The notes under the pieces are model-generated. The model ran no database searches. It saw only the letters and a list, made by a program, of their open reading frames with translations, and was not told the origin of the DNA. Made by a program: the position numbers and the translations under genes. This document shows, in pieces, positions 43,488 to 54,570 of a DNA stretch of 64,000 nucleotides (its first letter is position 1; each line of letters opens with the position of its first letter). The stretch is taken from positions 118,871,461 to 118,935,460 of the forward strand of contig NC_092803.1 of assembly GCF_040954645.1 (NCBI RefSeq), read 5' to 3'. The DNA is from Diabrotica undecimpunctata. Lineage: Eukaryota > Arthropoda > Insecta > Coleoptera > Chrysomelidae.

Positions 43488-44861
43488 CAGTACGTTAAGT
43501 TTTGGATTAGATATTGCAAACTACATAAAGCGCTAAAATCAGAAACATTGCCTCGTAGGAGGTAATTGTAATTCTGCAATCCACTCCGACACCTTAGCCT
43601 TAGACTCCTAGACAAAAAACGAGAAAACGAAAACCATTTTTTATTTTACTTACGCATACCCGGTTTATTTCTTATAACATAAAATCGATAAAAATGCACT
43701 GACCATTATAAGGCGGTACATGTGTATCGGTTTTTAATGATGTGAACAATTTTTTGTGGTTGAATTAAAAATAAAAACGCGTTTCTTTAAGATAAAACAA
43801 AAAATATACTCTTATTGAAAATAAAAAATAATTCCCAATAAAAGAAGAAATAATTCTTTAATCCCTACAGAAATGATTTAAATATTTGACGTTCTACGGC
43901 TGAACAGTATCCCAATGTGTCATAAAAATTTCTGCGGACAGATGTAAGAGTTTCTGCTGTAACAGAATTGGAGACATTTTTACTTCAACCAAATTTTTTG
44001 CACTAGTTCCAGGATGATCGTAGATATTGCTTTTTAAATGTCCCCAAAAAACGAAGTTCGTTCATGGGTGACAGATCTGGAGATCGCTCAGGTCACTTAA
44101 TATCGCCTGTTCCACTTATAACTCGATTCGTGAAACTATTGTTTAAGTACTCCCTAATTATTCGAGCATTGTGAACTAAACAGCCGTCTTAATGGAACGA
44201 AACATTTTCCAGAGTTACGTCACGAAGAACACTTCTGTGCTGGTTTTCTCGCGTCCAATAACTCCTAATGGAAGGATTGTGTCTCCCTACTAACGAAACA
44301 GAAGACAGATCAGGAAATAAAATGATTGAGTTAATCATTAGCCTTCGTTATTAGAGTTTCACAAAACTTCATTCTTCGAAAGGAGTCGCCTGGATTAAAC
44401 TGCTGCGTTTTCAAATATTTAAAATTCTTGTAACTGTACTTTTCCATACTTTCGTTACAGTAACATTGCTAACATCTAACTCTATAGCAACGCTTCGACT
44501 TGAACGTGCTGAATCTACCTCGATTGTTGCACACATTTGTGTATCCCGGTATTCTCTTTCCTCAAATTTTTCTGGTGATACTTCTTAAGCGTGACATTTT
44601 CTGCAATTTTTGAGGCAATAACAACTCTCAAAATTTTTAACAATAATATAAACTGACTGTATGATCTACACACTGTTATCTAGAATTACCACCATGAAAC
44701 CATTTTATTATTTGAACCTTTTCTGCAAGCCTATAAACAGTCATGTTGTTTACAAAATAAATTAAAATCTACGCTCTTATTGCTTTAAACTCGTGGAAAC
44801 TCGACGGCGCGCAGTGTTGCCATTTAGAATGTGTATATCTCATTTAAAACTTAACATACTG
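43488..44861 (-). mobile_element. Mariner-type transposon, complete copy 1
   Basis: The left end CAGTACGTTAAGTTTT and right end AAAACTTAACATACTG form TIRs (consensus CAGTAYGTTAAGTTTT). Each is flanked by TA (43486-43487 and 44862-44863). The interior holds a minus-strand transposase relic. A second, 3'-truncated copy starts at 57393. It is inserted between two pieces of the foldback family. Confidence 0.85.
43860..44735 (-). pseudogene. DD41D mariner-type transposase (copy 1), decayed
   Basis: Minus-strand pieces give EKVQIIKWFHGGNSR at the start, then YKNFKYLKTQQFNPGDSFRR and MKFCETLITKAND. The catalytic second half follows: DGCLVHNARIIREYLNNSF, TNRVISGTGDIK, ERSPDLSPMNELRFLG. The spacing from DGC to the third position is 41 residues, but that position is asparagine (PMN) where copy 2 has aspartate (PKD). 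The first catalytic region is lost. Many stops and shifts occur. Confidence 0.7.
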
Positions 44862-44867
44862 TATATT

Positions 44868-45160
44868 GTAAAAAGAGCAGTAGACAAATATTTGAATTTT
44901 AGTTTGGCCAAGTAAGAATAATCGGATTTATACTAATTTTGTTACTAGATGAGGTTGTTATGTCGTTTATAAATATTTTTATAATTATGCTTCTATGACA
45001 GAAAAGATTTATTTTTAGTCCAGAGCTTATGCATGTGTCGCTCTGAGGAGACGAAGAAGGTCGAAATATGTATAAGCAGATGGCAGAACCCCTGCATTGA
45101 ATTTACATTTCAAACGCCTTTCTGCTTGATCGTATGTATTATGCTTGTAGATTTTTTTCT
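44868..45160 (+). repeat. Partial copy of the hammerhead-bearing repeat
   Basis: The sequence 44874-45000 matches the loop and right arm of the foldback (about 43178-43310), and 45020-45150 matches the reverse complement of 42985-43100. It therefore joins parts that are separated in the foldback and keeps the hammerhead block in plus orientation. It directly follows the TA flank of mariner copy 1, which may have split an older copy. Confidence 0.7.
45031..45077 (+). ncRNA. Type I hammerhead ribozyme in dispersed repeat
   Basis: Stem I 5' side GCT (45040-45042), core CTGAGGA (45043-45049, fits CUGANGA), stem II GAC/GTC (45050-45052 with 45060-45062) and a GAAGAAG loop. GAAA is at 45063-45066. 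Loopless stem III is ATATGTAT (45066-45073), of which three pairs are Watson-Crick. A45074 is at the cleavage position, and stem I 3' side AGC is at 45075-45077. Further stem I pairing (TGC with GCA) may lie beyond an internal loop. All conserved core positions are present. Stem II is short. Confidence 0.65.
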
Positions 45161-46160
45161 GGTGACTTATCATGCTCAGAAAATTAATTTAATTCAAATT
45201 CATCTATTTTTGTGACATTTTCATGATATTTATATGGTTGTAAAAAGAATACGTTTAATAACAATAAATTTTCACTCCGAACCTGTCTTGTATGTATACA
45301 CATATGATGGGAAAGCACTAAATGAAAAGAGCAGAAAGCACTACCATACCGGCCAACAACACCAGCAGGAAGTGAGCTGCATGTTCCGGCCTGCGGAGTA
45401 CATCCTAATGCTCGTAATTACCCTTTAATATGCCACTATCGCCCGGTTTAATTACGGATATGGAGCCTTTCTCCCGCCGGGCAGTTGAATCCCCCGAAAA
45501 AGAATAAATATTCTATTAAACCACTTAATGTTCAGCCTCTGATGATCATGTTTCTCTAATGCATTTTTTATGAAATTCCACGTAATACAAAGAAAGCATC
45601 TTCCGATTCCGAACATTATTTATGTGCCATAGATTATTATTTCCAACGGAGATTGTAACAGAGGCTACATATATTTTTAAAAAAATGAATAAGCTTAATG
45701 ACTTAAATCAGAGCATAATTTAAAAAAAATGTCATTTTATTATTGGCAATACATTCAGTATAAAGATGTGAAAAATAATTAAGATAAATAAATACATCGC
45801 ATAGATTTCAATAGTTAAGACTCGTCTTACGTTGAAGTTTTTCTTTTAATTTCTAAATGTTTTTCACGCTTTTTCTTTATTATTGTAGGTTAACTGCTCA
45901 TTTTTAGTATGTTTTCTTAATGCATAGATTGCCAGTTATCTCTCCACCTTCTGGGATCTATCTATCTTCCTAATAGTCGATTGTTAGTGAGTTTGTATAT
46001 ATTTCTGATTTGTCTTTCAACTGCGTGAAATGTTCAATGAATTTACCGTTAATTGCGATTTTACATTGCATACGATGTTTAGCAAACATCGTGCTCTCGG
46101 TTTGGTTCGTCGATGTGATGATTTTGTACTATTCCGCCTTCTGTTCCAGACATTATTGTT
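45160..46160. other. Unassigned stretch
   Basis: No domain was recognised. A GC-richer patch lies at about 45360-45500, with no supported exon. Confidence 0.35.
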
Positions 46161-46797
46161 GACTCACCTTCTTCCTCTTGAATGATTCAAAGACATGATT
46201 CTGTCTGTTTTTCAATGTGCCTCCAGTAAGTTGTCGTTCCATCGTTTTCGTGGTCTTCCTACTGATCGTCTTCCTACTGGGGAACCGTCACTTGCCATCT
46301 TTACTACGCTAATTGTTTTCATTCGGCTTGATGATCATTTTATTCTAGTCTTCTATTTGTTACCCAGTTCTTGATGTTCTCCACCTTGCATCTACGTCGT
46401 ATATCTGTACTTCTAGCTGTGTCTCATAGTGTCTTACCATCAATTTTTCTATATGTTTTCTTCTCTGCTGTTTCTAACATCCTTTTTGTTCTTGCTGTGT
46501 CAGGTCTTGTTTCTGCCGCGTATGTCATTATTGGTCTGATGACTGTTTTATAAATTCTGCCTTTCGTTTCTTTTCCGATATGTTTATTTCTCCATATTGT
46601 TTCATTTAGGCAGCATGCGGCTCTGTTTGCTCTATTCACTTGATCTTCCACTTCGGTTTCGAGCTTTCCGTAGCTAGATAACGTAATGCCTAGATATTTA
46701 AACTCCATCACTTGTTCTATTATCTAATCTTCCAGCTCCAATTTACATCTTAGTAAATTTGCTGTTGTAACTATGCATTTTGTCTTTTTTGGGGAAA

Positions 46798-46983
46798 TTA
46801 ACATGTAAATTTTCTGGCAGTTATATTAAATTGGTGCAGCATACGTTTTAAATCATCTTCACTTTGAGAGAGTATTATTGCGTCGTCTGCATAGCAGATT
46901 ATTTTAAGTTGTTTTTCTCCCATTTGGTATCCTTTTTTAGTTCTTACTATTTTTATTATTTCGTCCATAATCATGTTCAACAA
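46798..46983 (-). pseudogene. RTE-type RT catalytic segment (YADD)
   Basis: An open segment of the LINE above that contains the intact RT motif C, CYADDAIILSQSEDD. This is the best-preserved catalytic box of the RTE-type copies in the window. Confidence 0.75.
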
Positions 46984-47026
46984 TAGAGGATTCAGGGAAT
47001 CTCCCTGTCTTATCCCATTGCCAGCT

Positions 47027-47341
47027 TCAATAGGGTCTGTTAGTTCTTCTACTTTTACTTTTATTGTGTTGTTTTGGTAGATATTTTCGATTGTTTTGAT
47101 TATTCCTAGAGTCTAGAGGTATCTTTCTTGCATACAGTAAGTGAATAACGTCTTTTAATTTGACACGCTCAAATGCCTTTGTAAGGTCCACGAAACGTAG
47201 ATATGCCGGTTTGTTGTATTTTAATGATTTCTCTTGCACTTGCCTCATTATAAATATAGCATCGGTGCTTGATCTTCCCGACCTAAAACCTTGTTGTTCT
47301 TCTGCTAGTGTTATAATTTTATTCAATTTATTCGTTATCAT
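47027..47341 (-). pseudogene. RTE-type RT fingers/palm segment
   Basis: This open segment holds AEEQQGFRSGRSSTDAIFIM and the palm motif YLRFVDLTKAFERVKLKDVI, with the first metal-binding aspartate in FVD. After LLYARKIP the frame is lost by an indel near 47105. Confidence 0.75.
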
Positions 47342-48479
47342 TTTGGTTGTTAATTTTAGTGTTGTGTTTAATAAATTAATTCATTACTGTAATTTTCCGG
47401 ATCCGATTTGTCTCCCTTTTTGAAGAGAGGTATTAGGATGCTTGATCTCCATTCTTGAGGAATTATGTTTTGTTCTATATTCTTTGGATTAGTTTTAGTA
47501 GTTGTTTGGTCAGATCTGATCCTCCGCACTTTAGGAGTTCATTCGCTATTCTGTCTTCTCCTAGTGATTTTCTATTTTTTAATTTCCCTAATGCTTCCTT
47601 TACCTCTTTCTCCTCAATATTTATTTCTTCATTTGTCGTCACCTCTGGTGTTGGTGGTTCATTATCATCTTTTTTTTGTCCTCTGATCATTCTCTATATT
47701 TCTTTTTGTGTTCCGTAGAAATCGTGTTCCATATGTTTTGAGAAACTCTGCCAGTGTTCCTTTTTTATTTGTCTAACTAAAGTATTCGTTTCATTTCTGA
47801 TTCGTTTATAGTGGTTGTGTGCCTGTTGTGTTTGTTGTGTTCTGTATTGTAAAAAATCTTTCTTCCTTTCTTCACATTTTGTCTTCACTTCCTCCCTAAG
47901 CAATGGTGTTTTCTTTTTTGATATGTTAGTGTTCGTTACTTTCCTCTATCCAAGTGATTCTGTTGCTGCGTTAATTATGTTATTTTTGAGTTTTTTTTAT
48001 CTTTCCTCGATGTTATCGTTCTCCAATATTTCATTCTCAGCGATCTTCTTTGATATTCTTTTCCTGTATAAGTATTCCGTGGATTCCGTATTTAGTTCTT
48101 CGACTTTGATTTTTGTCTGTGTTGGGGCCGCTATCTTGGATGGGAAGTATTTCAGGATGATTCTTATTTTACATAATACTAGGCTATGGTCACTACCTGC
48201 ATCTGCTAAGTTGAGGCATCTACGTCAATTATTTTCGATGGATGTATATCTCTGTTGGTTATAACCTAATCTATCATAGATATTTGTCCACGGGTGTTAT
48301 TAAATGTATATTTGTAGTGGTCTTTGTGGTCAAAATATGTGTTATTTATTCTTAGTTCGTTATTCGTGCAAAAGTCAATTCTCAATTTTCGTTTTTATCA
48401 TTCTCGTTATGTGTTTGTTTAATGCCGGGTATTACTTGATTGCCTATTCGAGCGTTGAGTCACCTGTAGAGCAAAATAT

Positions 48480-48960
48480 ACTTCTTCTTTTTTAAGTGCC
48501 GTTTCCTGTAATAAGGTTGGCTATTATTACGACAATATTTACCTTTGATATTGCTGATGTAAACAACTCAACACTTACAATTGTACCATTGTCTCAAATT
48601 GTTTAGCCAGAATATATGTAGTCAATCTATGCTTTTTCTGCCCAATGTCTTTCACTGTATAATGATTTGCAGCAACGCATATCTCTCACCTCTCATGATA
48701 TGACCCAAATACTGCAATTTTCATATTTTAATTGTATTTAATATCTTCTTTTCCTTAATCACTCTTTTTAAAACGTCGTTGTTCGTAACCTTATCGACCT
48801 AACTTATTTTAAATTTTTTTTCTATATACCCACATCTTAAACGTTTCTACTCCGTTACTTATATCCTTTATTATTGTCTAAGCCTCCATTCCATATATTA
48901 GCACAGAAAATATATAATACCTGAGTATTCATACTTTGAATTGCAGACTCAGATCATTGC
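48480..48960 (-). mobile_element. RTE-type LINE 3' end with tail
   Basis: The minus strand gives VDKVTNNDVLKRVIKEKKIL, KLQYLGHIMRGERYALLQII and VVIIANLITGNGT, then AAAAAAGAAGAAG at the 48480 side. This is the standard RTE-type thumb-to-tail order. It is strongly 5'-truncated, and its tail points toward the preceding LINE. Confidence 0.75.
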
Positions 48961-49059
48961 TGCAAAGTACCTTGCAGCATATTATTTATTATTAAATTTT
49001 GATCGGGTTTTTCCTATACTTGATTTGATCTTCGTCTTCACTCTTTTGGACATCCACTG

Positions 49060-49215
49060 TCGTCTAGGGCCAAAACAATATCTCCAAGTATTTACTACTC
49101 TGTTCATGAACATAGATTCTATCCAGTTCAAACAAATATCCTCTATTCCTTTACGTCTCAGAGCATTGGATATGGATGTTATCTAAGTGTTGTCGAAAAC
49201 CTCCTCTATATCTTA
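49060..49215 (-). mobile_element. LINE RT scrap
   Basis: The minus-strand SNALRRKGIEDICLNWIESM, then FMNRVVNT, resembles the RT segment after motif A (ALRxxGI...WIESMLxxRxV). It is too short to assign to a clade. Confidence 0.45.
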
Positions 49216-49479
49216 AAAGGCTCCCAGCATCATCTCTTTTTATTTTCTATTGTATTCTTCATTTTTTATACGAGTCTGTGGAGTGCTGTCTCGGTTGAAT
49301 TCCTTGCGGTATATGTATATTGTTTATGAAGTATTGGAGTGTGTACCAATGTTTCATTTCGTAATACACCTGTCGAGCAGTTTCTCTTATGTCTTATGTA
49401 GGAATAACATTGGATTTATTGGTCTTACACACGTTCTCTTTTCCCATCCTCTTATCCATATATATACAAGGATTTCCAC

Positions 49480-50470
49480 AGTTTTCACTGTATTCCTTCA
49501 GTCAACCGTTTTCTCCAATTTTTCCTGTTTAGTCAGTCCCCTTCCTGTAGGTTTCTTCTACTCATTGCTTCGTCCACTTCATCTCTGAAAGATCTTCGGG
49601 GTCTGCCTCTCTTTCTTCTTCCTATCGGGCTCCACTCTGTTATTCTATTTATCCACCGATTTTGGTTTGCTCTTCTGACATATCCGTACCAGGTTAACCT
49701 CTTCTGTTCGATGTAGTCTATTATGTCGGAGTTCATTCCCATTCTCCTCTTAATCTCCATGTTATTTATTCTATCTCTTCTTGTTACTCTGCAGCTTCTC
49801 CTTAGGAATTCCATCTCTGTTGCTCTTATTTTGTTTTTGGTTTTCTTATTTATTGTCCAATTTTCACACCCATAAGTAAGGATACTTCTTGTCATGGTAT
49901 TATATATATTTTTTTCTTTGTTTTCATGCTGATGTTCTTATCCCATAGTAACGGGTTCAATTTTCGTATGCAGTCTCTTGTTTGTCGTAGTCTATATTTT
50001 ATATCTTCCTCCGTTGTTCCTTTATTTGATATTATGAAGCCTAAATACTTATACTTGTCTGTTCCTTTGATTTGTTTACCTTCGTCTATTTCCAGCTGTT
50101 TTATTTCTGTATTCTCCGTTGTTAGGTATTCAGTTTTCTTTAGGTTTATTTCCATCCCATTCTTTGTATATTCCTGCTCCAGTTTTCTTATCATAAAACT
50201 GAGGTCATCCTCGTCTTGTGCGATCGCTATTTGGTCGTCGGCAAAACTTAGCGTATATAGGTATTCGTTCCTTACTGGTATACCCATTCCTTTGCACTTT
50301 CTTTTCCATGGTTTCAGGGTTTTTTCCAGGAATATTTTGAACAGGGTGGGAGATGTGGAGCAACCCTGTAGTAGTCCCTTTGTCGTCTTAAATGGACTGC
50401 ATATTCTATTGCCTGTTGTGATAGCTACTTCGTTATTCTTGTAGAGTGCTTTTACCGCGTTTCTCCTCTT
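49480..50470 (-). mobile_element. RTE/CR1-like LINE fragment (RT palm to C-terminus)
   Basis: Minus-strand order: NEVAITTGNRICSPFKTTKG and LLQGCSTSPTLFKIFLEKTL (motif B). LSFADDQIAIAQDEDDLSFM (motif C, aspartates kept) follows, then KTEYLTTENTEIKQLEID and YKYLGFIISNKGTTEEDIKY. The thumb is SILTYGCENWTINKKTKNKI and the tail WSPIGRRKRGRPRRSFRDEV. The two long open segments are 50287-49892 and 49895-49533, overlapping by a small shift. It is the same general group as the copy at 62660-63334, but not identical to it. Confidence 0.82.
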
Positions 50471-50479
50471 ATCCCTGGT

Positions 50480-50930
50480 TTAGAAATGAAACTGACTGTT
50501 ATTTCTCTACATGCTTTAGCTATGTTTCCGAAGGCTATACTACTTCTGAGTACATTGCATATTCTACTGTACAAAAGTTCTTTTTGTAATAACACTGAAT
50601 ATATACCATTCATTCCAGGTGATTAAGCCATGTTTGCAAACTAGTAAAACTTTTGTTACGTTTTTTTAATGGCTTGTTTTATGTATAGCACGCTGTAGCT
50701 TCTTGGTCATTGTGTTTATGAATATATTTTGTTTCTATACCAGATTTCTTATCATAAGGTCTGTATTTTATTTTCATACACCTTTCTTTACCTCTCTTAT
50801 ATTTATTTCATTATTATTCTGTATTCTGCTGTGTCTTCTTTTTTAATAAACCCTTTCGTGCGTTGACTTATTTTATTAGATGTTTTATTTTGTTTATTAC
50901 AAGATCGTTTTACAGCATCTTTTACAACAT
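50480..50930 (-). mobile_element. R1/Jockey-like LINE RT start scrap
   Basis: On the minus strand, after correcting one shift, GMNGIYSVLLQKELLYSRIC and FGNIAKACREITVSFISKPG match the opening of RT (PGxDGIxPxLL...PxxWRxxxVxFIPKPG). It adjoins the preceding LINE but probably belongs to another family or a rearranged copy. Confidence 0.5.
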
Positions 50931-51449
50931 CAAAGTATTTATTATGTAAATGCTATGGTCCATAGCCAACTGTGGCAGCCGTGTAGTTCTTTCATTCCTT
51001 ATACCGTAGTTCCGTGGTATTTTTTTTTTACTTCTCTTAGGTTCATAGGAGTTTTTAGAAAAATCGTTCTGTTCATAAAATAAATTTAAGTATGTGATAG
51101 TTTGCTTTGGAGCCTCTAATAAATCACGTAAATCATTCTTATTATAGAGTCATTTGAATGTTAAATTTGATAGTCTTAGTTGTATAGATTCTAAGTCGTA
51201 AGTGTTCTAAACACCTATAAACACGTAAATACCCACACAACCAGAAACCAATTATTAAAAACAGATACAATACAAGGATTACACAGGGATTACACTCTTT
51301 TCGCCCAGGGTCCGATCAGGGCATTTTTATAAACGATTAAAGGTAGGCAGCGAACGGATAGGTATACATACATTAAGGAAAGACATCAGGTATTAACAAA
51401 GGTGGTTATATTTGTATATTCGGTGTTCTGACTAAAGACAGCAAACAAT

Positions 51450-52265
51450 CGTCAATTTCTTTTCTGTCTAAAGCAATAAGATGCAGTATATTATATGGGC
51501 TTTCAATGTTTAATTCTGAAATTTAAGTTTTCTGAAAAGCTCATTAGATTGAGCTCTATATTTTAAACAATCAAAAAAGATGTGGTCTAGGTCACCGATT
51601 TTATTACAGGCTTCACAAAGATCACTCTCAAGTATTTTTATTTTAAATAAATGTGCTGGATAACATGCGTGACCAAACTTCATTCTGCTGATAGCAGTTA
51701 TACTTTTTCGACTGTAATCGTACTTATTTTACCAAGGGTTTCTCCTTAATTTGGTTTCATGTCTGGTGTAACGTGTTGGATTTGTAAAGCTGTACTCTTG
51801 CCATAAATAGGACCATTTCTTCATCATTCTCTGCTTTGCTTTGATTATTTGTTTATTTGTGGTTAATTCGTAATTTATTTGTTCCCCCATTACTATGCTT
51901 TCTTTGTCAATTTGATCTGCAATTTCATTGTTTGTTATTTCTGCGTGTGCTTTGTCCCAGAAGAATTTTATATATTTATTTTGATCTTGTAAATGTTTAA
52001 GTATTGCTTGGATGATAAAAATAATGTCATTGGTTGTGTTTGAGTTTGATTTTAAAATTTTAAGAATGTAAAGTAAATAGAAAAAGATTATAGCATTCTA
52101 ATCCTCTTCCTGATCAACATATTCTAGTGCTTTTAGAATTGCTATTGCCTCAGCTATGAAAATAGATGTGTTTTTGTGTAACTTATATTTTTTCTGTATA
52201 CGTTTAGGTATTACGAAAGCGCAACCTGTACCATCGGTGTTTTTTGATCCATCAGTGTATATAGT
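51450..52265 (-). pseudogene. LINE RNase H domain and C-terminus
   Basis: The minus strand reads YTDGSKNTDGTGCAFVIPKR, FIAEAIAILKALEYV and FFWDKAHAEITNNEIADQID. These carry the TDGS aspartate, the E-A-x-A-I helix and the HxxxxxNExAD region of RNase H. A tail follows with RMKFGHACYPAHLFKIKILE and CEACNKIGDLDHIFFDC, a zinc-binding-like motif. It is interrupted by stops near 52100 and 51730. Compared with the related fragment at 26960-28265, this copy keeps the first catalytic aspartate. Confidence 0.78.
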
Positions 52266-52434
52266 GCAATAAGTGCAATATATCTATATGAGTCACATAG
52301 GTGGGAGTCTTTGGTTGGTGTATTGGTATTACAATAGCCTTTTTCCATTCTTCTATACTTTTCCCATTGGTCCAGATATCATTTTGAATTTTAATTAAAA
52401 ACATTTTGGCATTGTTTGGTAATTGGAATATCAT
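52252..52434 (-). pseudogene. LINE RT opening, truncated
   Basis: Minus-strand PMIFQLPNNAKMFLIKIQND and NGKSIEEWKKAIVIPIHQP are the start of the RT fingers (…WKxAxVIPIxKPxKDP). The frame then runs into unrelated text, because the palm is deleted. Confidence 0.68.
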
Positions 52435-52815
52435 AGGATATCTAATATCATCATATCCAGGAGATGTATTCTTTCTGTTTTTTATGATATAATTTAATTC
52501 TAGTAAGCTAATTGGTTGACTAAAAATATTACGGTTGGTGTTATTTTGTCTTTGTTTTGAGAAAATGTGTGAAATATCATCAAAAGCATTAGCTGGTGTA
52601 ATTTTATCTAAAAATTGTTCTTGCCACTCAGAATTCTCCGATGCTTTCCCATATATTCTATTTATTTTTTTGGCTTAAGTCCATATGTTTTTCAATGGTT
52701 TATTTCTATTTAAGTTTTCGCACCAGAGCTGCCAATGTAGTTTAACTTTAAATTTTAAAAACTTTTTTGTTTTTAAAATTTCGTTTTTCCATTTCACATA
52801 ATTTTCCATAGTGAT

Positions 52816-53150
52816 TTATTGCTTATACGTGTTGAGCATTTGTTTTCTTTTTTTAATAGCCTCTTCGCAGCTTTGATCCCACCATGGTGAAAGAAAAAAT
52901 TGTTTGTTCAGTTTAAAGTGTTGGTAAATAGGTATAGAGGTATTGGCTGCTTTATTTATCCCTTCAATTATTAAGCTATAATTATGTTCCGCGGTATTGC
53001 TATTTTTAATGTTTTGTGAGAAATATGTATTCGCAACTTCTTGATATATACTCCAATCTGCTTTATTCAAATTCCAATTTGTTTTTGGATGTATTATGAT
53101 GTCTTTACTTTCCATGCCTTTGTTAATTTCTATATGTATATACCGTCTAT
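52816..53150 (-). pseudogene. LINE endonuclease-RT linker
   Basis: Minus-strand TNWNLNKADWSIYQEVANTY, NYSLIIEGINKAANTSIPIY and SPWWDQSCEEAIKKRKQML are the standard linker of I/Jockey-type ORF2. The P-W-W-D-x-x-C motif is clear. Confidence 0.78.
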
Positions 53151-53154
53151 ATAT

Positions 53155-53775
53155 GTAAATAATACCAAACTTGAGCAAGTTGATAAAATCGTTTACCTTG
53201 GATAGCAATTAAATTGTAATGCAGAAAGTCACGGCGAAATTAGATCTAAGATAGAGCAGATTAGAGCGGCTTTTAGAAGGATGTCCAAGGTGTTATGAAC
53301 AGAGATCTAAAATTGGCATTGAGGATCCGCCTACTTCGCTGCTACGTGTTCTCGGTCTTACTTTATGGTGTCGAGGCCTGGACTGTGAATAAAATTGATC
53401 TAAATCGCCTTGAGGCTTTCGAAATATGGTACTATAGAAGAATTTTAAAAGTTTCCTGGGTGGAGAAGATTCGAAACTCCACAATACTAGAACGTCTCAG
53501 CAAGACTACTGAGATCATAAAAAGCATCAAGCAGAGCTTGATGCTTTTTAGCTGGAGTATTTCGGACATGTAATGAAAGGTTGTTACAAAATATCATGCA
53601 AGGAAAAATAGCAGGCAAACGCAGTCCAGGACGAAGAAGAATCTCATGGTTGAAGAACTTGCGAGATTGGTATGGTGTTGATACATGCGTGCTATTTAGG
53701 GTGGCAGTGAATAAAATTAAGATAGCTATGATGGTAACCAACGTTCTGAAAGGACATGGTACATGAAGAAGAAGA
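53155..53775 (+). mobile_element. RTE-type LINE 3' end, nested insertion
   Basis: The plus-strand translation gives VDKIVYLG, then SKIEQIRAAFRRMSKVL and LKLALRIRLLRCYVFSVLLY. GVEAWTVNKIDLNRLEAFEI and KRSPGRRRISWLKNLRDWYG (the last in another frame) follow, then IKIAMMVTNVLKGHGT. It ends in AAGAAGAAGAA. It interrupts the minus-strand endonuclease of the surrounding LINE: TPNIATN lies on one side and HIEINKG on the other, with a short stretch missing between. Confidence 0.82.
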
Positions 53776-54320
53776 ATTAGTTGCTATATTTGGAGTTGTA
53801 AAAGATAAATCCAAGACTAAATTATTCCCATTATTTGTGAACCTTGTAGGTGATCCGGTGTTTAAAAGTACTAACTCCGTATTGTCTGAAGCGGTTATAA
53901 TTTGCGTGCCTTTGTTGTCTTTTTTGTATGATTCCCATGTTGAATGATGAGCATTGAAATCACCTCTAAATGTACTATTTCACTTGGTACAGTTAAGAAT
54001 TGCGTCCCAATCGGCAGTGGTTGTTCGTATGCCAGGTGGGCAGTATAATGAGAAACATGTTAGCGTTATTTCACTGTTATTTAATATTTGTATACCTCAC
54101 ATTAAAATATTTTCATAAAAATTTTTTTAAATTGGAATTTCTTTAAAACAAAATACATTTCTGATAAGGATTGCCACAACTGCAAAACCACCATTTCTAT
54201 CTTTACGAATAATATTATAACTTTTGAAATTATATTCTTTATCTGGTTTAAACCATGTCCCTGAAATTAAGGCAATATCAATTATATTTTCATTTAAACA
54301 TTTAACTAAACATTCCGTTG
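53776..54320 (-). pseudogene. LINE APE-type endonuclease domain
   Basis: Minus-strand pieces: ISGTWFKPDKEYNFKSYNII, RKDRNGGFAVVAILI, YCPPGIRTTTADWDAI, FRGDFNAHHSTWESYKKDN and LNTGSPTRFTNNGNNLVLDL. The GDFNAHH and LDL motifs are kept. The usual ISETW motif reads ISGTW, losing the catalytic glutamate. It was split from its C-terminus by the RTE-type insertion. Confidence 0.75.
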
Positions 54321-54570
54321 TAAAATATTTATTTCATTTTTTATTTTATTAGCCAGTACTTAAATTTATTGAATTTGTTAATTTTATCATAAATGTATGC
54401 TTTATCTAACTTTTCTAAATCGCTAAAAGAATCAAACTCTTCGAGTACACTTTTAAAAATATTGAAAAATATGTTTATAAATTCATCTGATTTAGGATCA
54501 GGATCAGCACTGTGTAAAATATTTGAGGGAAGAGGTCTTTTTGGATTAAATTCCTGAAGGAAACTTAGCT

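Larger units (their letters stand above)
46165..48475 (-). mobile_element. RTE-type LINE: endonuclease end to C-terminus
   Basis: The longest RTE-type copy here. From right to left: endonuclease C-terminal half (INNTYFDHKDHYKYTFNNTR, then GQISMIDYVITNRDIHPSKI, about 48400-48230) and linker (KERKKDFLQYRTQQTQQAHN). The RT start follows (LKNRKSLGEDRIANELLKCG), then EEQQGFRSGRSSTDAIFIMR, motif A FVDLTKAFERV, and motif C IICYADDAIILSQSEDDLKR. The thumb is IRPIMTYAAETRPDTARTKR and the tail SPVGRRSVGRPRKRWNDN-like near 46230-46290. Both aspartates of YADD are kept, but frameshifts near 47100, 47390, 46990 and elsewhere break the frame. The 5' end abuts another LINE's tail at 48480. Confidence 0.83.
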
